Assembly: GCA_000310025.1 (NCBI GenBank)
Contig: FN648398.1
Span: 44,757 to 108,756 of the forward strand
Source: Ectocarpus siliculosus
Taxonomy: Eukaryota > Sar > Phaeophyceae > Ectocarpales > Ectocarpaceae
DNA length: 64,000 nt
Direction of reading: 5' to 3'
Both the position numbers and the translations under genes were made by a program. Below the pieces are notes generated by a model that was not told the origin of the DNA, did no database searches, and worked only from the letters and a program-made list of their open reading frames with translations. Shown in pieces: positions 43,966-54,811 of the stretch; position 1 is the stretch's first letter; each line of letters starts with the position of its first letter.

Positions 43966-46792
43966 CATGTGTGTCCCGTGGGCGGTTCAGCAAAATTGTC
44001 AAGAGTGTGGGAGAGTGTCACTACGTGGTTCTCTCTCCTCTTGTTTGACCTCGTGATGCCAGTGTTAGGTCAGATTAGGTTTAGCACCAGGTCCCTCATG
44101 TATCATCTATTCACCACCCGCTCCATATCACGTGATGTGTGTGCACGAAATTCCGCATACACACCCACATCAAACCAAAAAACCTGCGCCCCCTGGGTAC
44201 CGCCGCCCCAAGCACTTAAACATGGACAGTTTATTGCAGTAGTTGCCAATAGGAGAGGGGGGGGTCGCATGGCAGGGACTCGTGCATAACCACATCGTTC
44301 GCCGGCACTGACGCCCGATCGTGTCGAGATGGTTATGTTCCGCATATTATATCTCCAAGCCTGATCTTTCTCCGGAGATGAAACAACAGCAGTTCGACTG
44401 CTCGTACGAAAATATATGCTAATATTACATGAATTGGAGAGACTTTTTGCAGCTCAGTCGGTTGGGAACGCTAAAGTAAAGCTAAATCTGTCCGACCTGC
44501 TCGTGCGGGAAAGCAAGTGGTTGTCGAGTTCGAATCTGACAGAGTTTAGTACTGGTAGGGTCTTACACGTCCCCGCCTCAGCGAAAACGCCTCAGCTGGA
44601 AACCCGTGAATATCTGTTTCGTGTCCCCACTCCCGCCCCCAAACTACCCCCCCCGCCATTCCACGGATGGATCCCGATTTTCGATTAAGGCATGTGTCTC
44701 GAAGCTCATGGTCAAATGGCAGAAGCTAAGCACAACAAGCACGGAGGAACGGAACAAGAAAAACACCGGAAAGAATGCCAAAAGAACAGCAGAGCAGGGG
44801 GGGAAGGGAATACGGGGGGGGAAACATCGAAAGACGGAAGACACGACTGCAGCCGAAGAGAACAGAACGGAGATGGCTGAACAGATAGAGAGATGTGTCC
44901 CGAAATGATGATGATGATGGAGACGGTAGCAGGAACACCAGCTGGATGTATCCCCATATTTTTCCCGTCGGGTCGCTACCCCCCCCCCCCCCTCCCCCCC
45001 CTCGCAGTGCCCCCGAAGTGATGTTGTGTCGTCGGAAGTCGGCATGTATCTGTTTGGTGTCGCGTTAGTAGGCTGCCTATTTCGTTGTTGTTCCGGTAGA
45101 CTGGAGCGTTGGAAGGGGACCTGTCCATCTGCCGTTGTTGTTTCGTTGTCTTTCTCTCTCCCTTTTTTTTTCTTTCTCTTTCGTTTCTTTCTTTCTGTGC
45201 GTTTCGTTCTTTCATCCCTTTGACCGGGGTCGATCGTCGTTCCTTACTATTGGTTTTTTATTACGGTTGGATAGCAAATCGCGCCTTGGAAGAATTTCTG
45301 GTTGCCATTTTTATTTTTAATTTTTAGAAAGGTGTAAACCCCCCTGTGGGGGGCAGTTGGCTTGTGACCACGGAAGGCGTCCGCGTCAGTTGTACTGTTA
45401 TACTATAGTATAGTATAGTATAGTATAGTACGGACATTAGAAGGTACTGAGTGGAGACCGGAACGGTTTTTAATGTGAAGACAACAACAACAACAACAAC
45501 TTCGTCGAGGACTCCATCCTCACATTTCAGTGTTGGTGACTTTTCACGGACTGGCTGCCGGCTGCCCTGACTTCTGAATAAAGCGTATTCATCGCCGCCG
45601 CCACCGATAGAAGTAACAAGTTGTGTTCTACCAACCCATCCTGAGGCAATTAACTCTCTCCGCATGACGCGAGACAAAGCACCCTACACTGCTATGCATG
45701 GTTTCGTGCGTGTCCCTATCCATCACAACGAAAGCAGGGGAAGTTGAGGCCGCTGTCGTGCGCCCAACACATCAATCTGCAAGCTACACACACGCCCTGA
45801 ACATACAGTCGTGTTCAGTTTTACTACTTGCGATACGTGGTTCAACATGCCTTATACGAGATGCATACAATATGGAGTACAACCAGGTCGCACAACGTCA
45901 TTTGGTTGCGGTAGTGTGTATAAAAAGTACCACATTAATGCGAACGTTTTGCTGTGGTACGGATGGACACACGAGGTAAGTTTGTTCCTAAAAAACATCG
46001 GATCCGAAAGAAGGGACAAGAGCTACTGTAATAGATACTTCGTACTCCGGCGTGTGCTTGGGATGAAAGAAAGTGTCCGTGTCCGTGCGGGTACAGTAGT
46101 TATATTGTGGCTCACAGCAGTGCACACAGTGGGCGCGCTACGCCCGCGCTGTGAGAACATCGTTCATTCCCGTCCGGGAGCGGCAGGAACAAAGAAGAAA
46201 ACTGCAGTACTGCATGTACCTGTACCCCAGATGCAAACCACAGTGTTTGTTGTCCTTGGTACATATGCCTATGTACGCCATAGCCAAACTCGAATTCAAA
46301 CCCATGACCACTCACTGCATGGAAAGCTAGCCTAAGTTCTTGTACGGAACACCGCACACCGTCTACTTGTGGAAATGGTGCCAATACCCAGAGGCGGAAT
46401 AGCACCAGTCGGGGAGATGGCAAACAAACGGGGTGCGTGCAAACTACACCGCCGTACGTACAGTAGTAGTGCGAGTAAGGCGCGCTGTGTGTGTTTCATT
46501 GGGCATCGCACCGGTCGAAGAGATCGAACCGGGGCGGGTGCCTTGAAAAAGCTAAATGGGGTGATTTATTTGAGTTTCCGCATCATGGTCAGAGAGAGAG
46601 AGAGAGAGATCGTTCCGGTCGGTCGGACAGATGGCACCAGGGTGCAACAGAAAAAACACGGAAGAAGACACACACATCCAACAAAGCGATCGCACCGGAG
46701 ACCACGGCTGATATGCATACGTCAGATATATACGCCGAAAGGGCTGCAAACCGGCGCGGGAATAGGTGGGACAATCATATATATGACTATGA
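43966..46792. other. Unassigned stretch with microsatellites
   Basis: It contains a poly-C tract (44981-45001), a TCTTT-rich tract (45150-45200), TATAG repeats (45402-45430), CAA repeats (45483-45500) and an AG run (46589-46609). ORFs at 44416-44688, 45811-46335 and 46369-47073 show no known domain. The segment 45443-45500 resembles internal R4 sequence (GGAACGGTTTTTAATGTGAA), so a partial R4 copy may lie here. Confidence 0.4.
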
Positions 46793-48490
46793 CTAGGGTT
46801 AAGGATTGGCCCCCCGCCCCCCAATGGGGCTGGGGGCCAATATCCAGGACGGATGGTGGTGAGTGTCCGGGAGGAAGGGAACAAGAAGAAGGGCAGAGGA
46901 TTTGTAGGGGCGGGAAGAAGGGACGGTGTTGGGAGAGGCAAGGAAGTGGTGAAGAATTTCGGCACTCGACGAGCGCGCGGTCCCGTCGGGGTGAAAGGGA
47001 CATGTCAGTCCGTAGTTTTGTCTATCGGAATCGAAAAGCCGAAAAATCGAGGTATTATACATTATGTACATAACGATGGAGGAGGCCGACAACCGAAGAG
47101 AGGAAATTGCACCCCACGTTCGAAGTTCGAAGTCGGTGTGAAAACCGCGGCAAGGAAGGAGTGCGAAGGAAAAAAAAAAGAAAAAGGAGACGTCGACGTT
47201 TGCGTCGTGGAACGATCCTTCCGTATAACACAGGTATACTCACCAATGCAAGACGGGGAGGTAAAATACCCATCGTGAAAGTCAAAGCGCAGGTCATAAC
47301 CACATACGACTCATCATGCGCGGAGAAGTTACCACGGAGCCTTATCAACAAGAAGTTTGAAGGCCGGCTGAGAAGGTTTGAAGACACAAATACTTAAGCG
47401 ACGATGGCAAGCACGACGTCAAAACTTCACAAGAAGAAAAGTGCATACAAAAAGAAAAGGCCGGATGGATGCCGACCTATGGCTCTCTCGGAATGAAGGG
47501 ATTCCCGCAATTTCCAACAGATAATCCACAAGTACGGACATACATATGAAGGTACTGGGTAGAGAGAGATCGGAACGGTTTTTCATGTGAAGAAAAAACA
47601 ACAACAACAACAATGATGAAGGTCGACCCGTCCTGCGTCGTTCGGTGTAAAATGATAAAAAATGCGAAAGATGGACTGCGTAAAGTTCCAGCGTTCTTTT
47701 TCGGCAGTGGCAAAGAATATGCAACCACATGCAAGTCGAAAAAAAAAAAAGTTGAGCGGGATACCGTAGGACATAGAACACCGCCTTCTCTGTTGTTGCA
47801 GGCAGGTTTGCTTCCACAACCCGGGAACCCAACCCACTCTTGCATTTCGGCCTACAAGACTCCAATCGACGCAAGCACCGGTAGGAGAGTGCGTGGAAGA
47901 TGCCGCACAGCACAACTCCACTCTCCTACGATATCTATGTACAGTAGTACAGCTGTCGTTGTAGCACCATGTGGAACATCTCCGAGGGGTCCTCCTGCGC
48001 GGTAACGACAACATGGCGAGAGTTCTACGTGTGTACCTGTCGTCGACACATGTGGCAGCCGCACGACACACGAACGGATGTTTGCATCGCATTGTACTAT
48101 GGTTCGCCGTGACAGGAAGTATCCAGTTAGATCGTTGCCGTAGTACGCGGACGTCGTTCGGCGTCTAGTCCATACTGCTGTAGCTAAACACAGCAGTAAT
48201 CGAGCTATGCATGAAATGTTTTGCTCTGGTTCACTTTTGCCTCCACAACCCGAGAATCCCACTGCTGTATCTGAACCTACACGACTCCAATCAACAAACC
48301 AGCACTGGCAGAAGTGCGTGGAAGATGCTGTGACAGCACAACTAAGTCGACACTCGTGCGACTTCTATGTACAGTCGGCGTCTGGTCCATACTGCTGTAG
48401 AAATATAAAAATCGAGCCATCTTTTTCTTTTTCCCATACTAATAACAAGAAATATATCACGTCACGACGACGATCCTGTGAGTATATGTA
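46793..48490 (+). repeat. Dispersed 1.7-kb repeat R4, copy 2
   Basis: It starts CTAGGGTTAAGGATTGGCC, followed by a G/C-run stem, and ends CCTGTGAGTATATGTA. The reverse complement of copy 1 (13976-15677). The end abuts the start of copy 3 without spacer. Confidence 0.85.
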
Positions 48491-50154
48491 CTAGGGTTAA
48501 GGATTGGCCCCCCGCCCCCCAATGGGGCTGGGGGCCAACGTCCAGGACGGATGGTGGTGAGTGTCCGGGAGGACGGAAAGAAGAAGAAGAAGGGGAGAGG
48601 ATTTGTAAGGGCGGGAAGAAGGGACGGTGTTGGGAGAGGCAAGGAAGTGATGAAGAATTTCGGCACTCGACAAGCGCGCGGTCCCGTCGGGGGTGGAAGG
48701 AAAATAAATGTCAGTCCGTAGTCTTGTCTATCGGAATCGAAAAGCCGAAAAATCGAGGTACACATTATGTACACAACGACGGAGAAGGCCGACGAGGAAG
48801 GTACGAAGAGAGGAAATTGCACCCCACGTTCGAACTCGGGGTGAAAACCCCCGCAAGGATGGAGTGCGAAGGGAACAAAAAAAACGGAGACGTCGACGTT
48901 TGTTTGCGTCGTGGAGCGATCCTTCTGTATATCGCAGGTACTCACCAACGCAAGACGGGGAGGTAAAATTCCCATCATGAAAGTCAAAGCGCAGGTCATA
49001 GCTGCATATGACTCATGCGCGGAGAAGTTACCACACGGAGACTTATCAACAAGAAGTTTGAAGGCCGGCTGAGAAGGTTTGAAGACACAAACACTTACGC
49101 GGCGACGATGGCAAGCGCAACGTCAAAACTTCACAAGAAGAAAAGTGCATACAAAAAAAGAAAAGGCCGGATGGCGACCTATGGCTCTCTCTCTCAGAAT
49201 GAAGGGATTCCCACAATTTCCAACAGGTAGTCCACAAGTATCGAGGAGGACGTCGGAACGGTTTTTAATATGGAGACAACAGCAACAACAACAACAATGA
49301 AGGTCGACCCGTCCTGCGTCGTTCAGTGTAAAATGATAAATACAAAAGATGTACTGCGCAAAGATCCAGCGGTCTTTTTCGGCAGTGGCAAAGAAATATG
49401 CGAGCACATGCCGCGAAAAAAAAAAAAAATGAGCGGGATACTCTATTATTATAGTAAATAGAACACCGCCTTCTCTGTTGTTGCAGGCAGGTGTGCTTCC
49501 ACAACCCCGGAGTCCAACCCACTCTTGTATTTCGGCCTACAAGACTCCAATCGACACAAGCACCGGTAGGAGAGTGCGTGGGAGATGCCGTGACAGCACA
49601 ACTCCACTCTCCTACGACATCTATGTACAGTAGTACTGCTGTCGTTGTAGCACCATGTGGAACATCTCCGAGGGGTCCTCCTGCGCGGTAACGACAACAT
49701 GGCGAGAGCTCTACGTGTACCTGTGGTCGACACATGTGGCAGCCGCGCGACATACGAACGGATGTTTTCATCGCACTGTACTATGGTTCGTCGTGGCAGG
49801 AAGTATCCCATCCCGTTAGGTCGTTGCGGTACTTGTAGCTCGCGGACGTCGTTCGGCGTCTAGTCCATACTGCTGTAGCAAAAACACAGCAGCAGTAATC
49901 GAGCTAGACTATGCATGAAATGTTTTGCTCTGGTTCACTTTTGCCTCCACAACCCGAGAATCCCACTGCTGTATCTCGACCTACAAGACTCCAATCAACA
50001 AACCAGCACTGGCAGAAGTGCGTGGAAGATGCTGTGACAGCACAACTAAGTCGACACTCGTACGACTTCCATGTAAAGTCGGCGTCTGGTCCATACTGCT
50101 GTAGAAATTCAAAAATCGAGCGATCTTTTTTTTTTTTCTATACTATTAATAACA

Positions 50155-51354
50155 GGGTCTTGTACATTAGAGAGTTTCGGAACAACTTCTCGATTTAGGA
50201 AGACAACTTTTCGATTTAGGTGTAACGAACGTTCTCGGAACTTTATTTTGTGGAGACCACGGAGTTGAACGCGGCAAGAAAACACGCCGGCGCGGAAAGG
50301 CGGCAGAAAAAAAAAAAGGGACATCTGCTGCTGCATCGACACATCACATCACACATCGGCAGACACACACACACGGCGGTGTGGAGGTTGATGAGGAGGT
50401 TGACACAGACCACGCACGCATGTAGTTGAGGGGCTGCACCAACAGTGCAATCTGTGAGGAGGGGGGTGATCAAAGAGCCTCACTTCTCTTTTGTTGCTGT
50501 GTGCGAACGAGAGAAATAGCGTTTTCCACGAGAGAGAGAAAGAGAGGAGAGAGAGAGAGAGGAAGAAGCAAACAAGAAGAGAGCAGACGCACACACACAC
50601 TACACCCCGATTACATATATATAGTAGAGCTCATCGCCGAGCCGTCTAGACAAGTCTGATCTTCCTCTTTTCCTCGTGTCGCTTCTTCTCTTGCCCAGCA
50701 ACAACCCAGCAGCAGCAACAACAAAACAGACTGACAGGTGGTGATCAAACACACGCACGCACGCACGCGTGCTTTTTTTTCTTTCTTGGAATGCTCCACG
50801 CCTCATACGTACCGCACTACTTCCACACACACACGCAGAGCAACCAACCCCCAGGTAGGTGTAGGTCTGACCTCCTCTCTTCGTTGGCAGCGATGGAGCC
50901 CACACAACCGCACCTTCCGTGGTGCCTTGAGCTCCATACTACAGCTAGCTGTTGTTGTTGTGGTGGTGGGTCTCTTTGCTCCTTCCTCCTTAAATCTATA
51001 TCGTCTCCTGAAAGCGATTTCGATTTAGAAAAAAGCGGCGCCAAGCCTCTACTTTTCTAAATCTGAAAGTCCCTTTCCAGATTTAGGAGCTCGATGTTCC
51101 CCCGCTTTGAGGAACGTTCCCAGAACTAGACCCTTCCACCTAAATCTAGAAGTTCCACCTAAATCTATTTTGGTCGAACACGGTTCCGAAACTCCCCATT
51201 ATCGGCATTTTCACCATGGAGTCTCCATGGAGTCTCCACGGTAATCTCCATGGAGTCTCCATGGAGATGGAGTGTCCATGGTAATCTCCATGGAGTGTCC
51301 ATGGAGAACTCCATGGACACTCCATGGAGACAATTACGATCATGTATATGATTG
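50155..51354. mobile_element. 1200-bp insertion with 8-bp target duplication (hAT-size footprint, non-autonomous)
   Basis: It is flanked by TAATAACA at 50147-50154 and 51355-51362. R4 copies 1 and 2 have this site once and uninterrupted. The ends are weakly inverted (GGGTCTTGTACATTAGAG against CAATCATATACATGATCG, about 11 of 18 matches). A perfect 12-bp subterminal pair GAGTTTCGGAAC/GTTCCGAAACTC lies at 50172-50183 and 51183-51194, and GATTTAGG/CCTAAATC motifs repeat at both sides. The distal end carries a CTCCATGGAGAC palindrome cluster. No transposase is seen. An 8-bp duplication suggests hAT or a related superfamily, but the ends are not typical. Confidence 0.7.
51214..51332. repeat. CTCCATGGAGAC palindrome cluster
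   Basis: The core CCATGG with TCT/CTC-GAG arms occurs about eight times in 120 bp, some copies degenerate (CCACGG, CCATGGTA), at irregular spacing. It lies inside the distal end of the 1200-bp insertion. Confidence 0.8.
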
Positions 51355-51405
51355 TAATAACAAGAAATGTATCATCACGTCACGACGACCATCCCGTAAG
51401 TATAT

Positions 51406-52290
51406 ATAACATGATAACATGATTACAGATGCATACACACCCGGTGCGATCTCTTACGGTAATCTGTACTCTGCTGTGTAAATTCGTCGGGTAGATTTTA
51501 GTTGTTGTCTGGCATAAGTTTCTGAACGACAAGAAGAGTGGTGGAGTGAAACAACCGCGCGGTTGGTTGTGGTCCGAAGGACTACAGCACACACAACCTA
51601 ATGGTACATAAAGTCCGCCTTGATGAGATGCTTACCTGCAGATGACGACGGAGGTTCCGCGATGTGTGTTTTCTTCTTCTTGCTGCTTGCAGGGTGGCGA
51701 GTATAGTGGGAGGAGTGGCTTGTGTGTGCAGCGTGCGTGCTGCGAAAACTTGACGTTCGATCTTGCCTCCCCTGGCCGACGTCATGTATGCGTACCTTCT
51801 ATTCTAACTGATTGATTGCCGAGGTCACGGAATTTGTTAAGGCGCGTCATCGAGAAGCGGTTTTTGCGCAGTACATATCTGACCCACCCCTGACCTGGGG
51901 TTAAATAACACGCGGTCGACTCTGTCTACCGGTTTACCGCAGCAGCAACTAATGCGGGTAAAAGGCGCAGAAGACCGTTCGTATTATTTTCCGTTGTCTA
52001 TTTGTCCTACAGGATATTCTTGTAACGTTGCCTTAGGTCGGATTAACCGCCTACTGCATGCATGCAGTGATCAGTACCTTGTGAAGCCCGCCGTGCGTAT
52101 TACCCTCTCTCCCATCACTTCCTACATGCATCTACATACCCTGCATGTTCTTTGTACACGCGCCCTGAAAATAAATACAGTCTTCACGCGGGTCTTCATT
52201 ACTTTTTTCTCTAGATACAAATTCCAGCTGATAATTTCCTTCCCCAGAGCAACAGACATCATCATGCCCAACAAACAGAGGACATTTAGA
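51406..52290. other. Unassigned stretch
   Basis: An ORF from 51952 extends to 52731, but its second half is the palindrome cluster and its first half has no domain. I see no gene that I can support. Confidence 0.35.
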
Positions 52291-52295
52291 AACCA

Positions 52296-52885
52296 ACACC
52301 CTCCGGAGGAACAACCCGCCGGAAGAACCCTCCCGACGATTGTTACGGCGGTACCCCGCGAGCATTGTTTCAGGTGCTTTCATCCAGCGGACACATCTGC
52401 ATCTATCTTTCTTTGTAGAAGTTACCATTCATTCCTCTCCTGGAGGATATCATCATTGTCCAGTAACCTCTGGAGGAACTTGGACACCCTCCACCTTCCG
52501 GAGGAATGCAAGTCAGATACCTCAGGAGGAATATTTTCGGGCTTTTTCCTCAGGAGGAAATTAGACTACTGCAACATCTCGACGAAGCAAGAATGGCTTC
52601 CTCCGAGGGGAAATCGCAATCCAGTCAACTCCAGCGGATTCAAATATCAGATTCCCCCTGGAGGATTGTTACGTGTTGCCCTCCGAGGAACAACTGTTCG
52701 ACACTTTCCCTCTAGAGCAACCCGTCTTTGATGTTATAATGCTCTGGAGGATGCCGAATCTGCTCCCTCTGACGAAATCGTGCTTTCAAATCCTCGGAGG
52801 AAACCGATTGCCTACCCTCCGAGGAATACGTGAGATATGTATCCCCCAGAGTAACGTTTCTCAGGCAATCAATGCTCTGGAGGAT
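52296..52885. repeat. Cluster of CTCYGGAGGAA palindromes
   Basis: About fourteen copies of a CTCCGGAGGAA-like motif occur at irregular 13-110 bp spacing, for example at 52301, 52437, 52468, 52519, 52548, 52742, 52792 and 52875. The centre varies (CCGG, CTGG, CAGG, CGAGG), but the GGAGGA arm and its complement TCCTCC/CCCTCC are retained. Sequence between motifs is unique. Confidence 0.75.
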
Positions 52886-53251
52886 GCTGTATATCGTGTT
52901 GATTGGCCCCAAGCCGAGTGCTGCTGGATGAGCACGGCTGTCCCGGTTGACAATGTGAAGAGATGGTAAAGTCGTTTTATTGGTCGTCCTCGTAGACACA
53001 AGCAACGGAAGAGAGTGGGCACCCAGGTGCATCACAAACACCGAGAGAGGCACGCGAGCAACAGTCGCAAGACGCATTCGGAACTCGGAATACTGTATGT
53101 ACATGACAGCAAGGAACGCGCGACATCTTGCCAAAGATCCTACTACCGGAGATACCCCGAAGATCCAAATGACCGATGGGCGGTCACGCACTTGCGCACC
53201 CGCATAGCTCAAAAGCACACATGAGCACTACCGCAGTAGCCTTCGTAAGGA

Positions 53252-53731
53252 TGGCATTAGAGAAAGGCGCGACACTGAAGAAGTTTGAATATGAGAGTTA
53301 GGCGGCAACACACCAGTACCATCAACTACCGGCAATCAATACCGTCGAACAGTTGCAGTGTTCGTTCTTTCTTTGGCTCCTTTGGGATGGATATTGGCCA
53401 CAGCAAAGCCACTTAGAGAACGTTGCCTGACAGTGTTACTACGTTCTTACCGACACAAGAATAGGGAGGCGACCGTAGCTTACATCTCCTTTTCGTCCGC
53501 ACCGGGCGAAGCTAGACAAAAAATCACGTACACGCGACTCTTTTGGCTTCATGTTACACCGGGAACGGCACATTTCTCGAATACAACTCGAACATCTTCA
53601 CACCGTTCATTCGGTCACCCTGAGGCTTCATGCCCTTGGTATGCTGTGCACAGCCTTCACACCTTCTCTTTAAGCCTACTACTGAGGACGAGGGCGCCTC
53701 TGCGCTCGAAGTCCGGAGCCCTTGTATATAT
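53252..53731 (+). repeat. Dispersed repeat R3, copy 2
   Basis: Direct repeat of 13540-13972; ends at the same CCGGAGCCCTTGTA. Confidence 0.8.
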
Positions 53732-53859
53732 AACATGATAGGGTCAAGAAACATAGCTCAACCTGGGTAACACAATAAGAAATGTCTCAATAAGAAACAC
53801 AGCAGCGACCGCTGCCCTACTACATAAGAAACGAGGGAGTGTGTCGAATATGAAACAAG

Positions 53860-54138
53860 TGTTATGGTATTTGGACCCTTGGACTAGGATACCATCTGGG
53901 CGGGTATATCTTTCAGGAATATCCCGACCACCTGCCCAGATTCCTACTATTCCGACTTTAGGGAGGTAGCAGTACAATGGTTACTAGCAGTAGCAAGCGA
54001 GTGCAAGCGTTCCACCTTGCTCAGTGTCTTGCCTGGTGTTCCCTGGTGTTGCTTGGGAGTGAGCGATAGCGAGCGACTGAGAGAGAAAGGAAGGATAAGG
54101 AAGGAAACAGACTGAAGAAGCGAAGCGGCTCCAACCTG
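53860..54138 (+). repeat. Gypsy-1 5' LTR
   Basis: Same length as 62887-63165, with about a dozen differences by eye. Contains GGTATATCTTTCAGGAATAT and a GAGAGAAAGGAAGGATAAGG tract. Confidence 0.9.
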
Positions 54139-54159
54139 GTAACAACTACAGCTACGGCA

Positions 54160-54811
54160 ATGGAAACCACACCAACTCCAGCGGCAACAACAACGCCAAT
54201 GCCTACAACGGCCAACAACAGGGTTCTCTTACCGTTTATCAACCGGCCCAATCTGCTGCCTCGGCACAATCCGTCAATACCGTCAATTCTCAAGACGCAC
54301 GCCTTCACGGCAATCAGTCGTCCAACGCCACCGGCACCAGAAACGGACGCGGATGACTCCGCAACGGCGGTACGCCCTCCATCCCCGTGCCGCCGATAGC
54401 ACCACAGGGAGAACTGCACACTTCTGCCTCCGGCACACATGCACTTCGCGCAACACACGACAATTCGACTTCGGACACGTCAATAAAACAACGCATGCCG
54501 ATAACCGACACTACAATCAGCCCTCGCCATCCTCGCACTGCTAGCAATGCACAGCCTAGTACTGCCAACACTAAACAGGGAGAACTGCCACCGTCTGCCA
54601 CACGCACACCTGCACTTCGCGCAGCACACGCCAATCACGCCTCTGCTCCGTCAATACCCTCACCGTCATCGACAACCGGAATCTCCACCGGCTCTCGCAA
54701 GAGCGGCACTTCGAGGTCAGCTCCGCCTCGCACTACCGCCACGTATGATACAGTTCTCTCCCGCCAGCTCAGTCAACCGCCACTCCAAGGATTCGCCCCC
54801 CTGGGGAGACG
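54160..54811 (+). pseudogene. Gypsy-1 N-terminal gag-like region in shifting frames
   Basis: Pro/Thr/Ser/Ala-rich reading in two overlapping frames (54160-54399, then 54387-54821) precedes the main ORF. Each stop overlaps the next start by about 10-13 bases. This may be one low-complexity protein broken by indels. No capsid or zinc-knuckle motif was seen. Confidence 0.45.

Larger units (their letters stand above)
48491..51405 (+). repeat. Dispersed repeat R4, copy 3, with a 1.2-kb insertion
   Basis: It directly follows copy 2 head to tail. R4 sequence is continuous to 50154 and resumes at 51355 with TAATAACAAGAAATGTATCA, ending near CCCGTAAGTATATATA. The interruption is the element at 50155-51354. 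Confidence 0.85.

Noticed and set aside
51952-52731. 259-aa ORF as a host gene
   Set aside because: Its second half is the CTCYGGAGGAA palindrome cluster and the first half has no protein-like motif.
52296-52885. CRISPR-like array
   Set aside because: Motifs are degenerate palindromes of about 11 bp at irregular spacing, without constant-length spacers, in a eukaryotic window.
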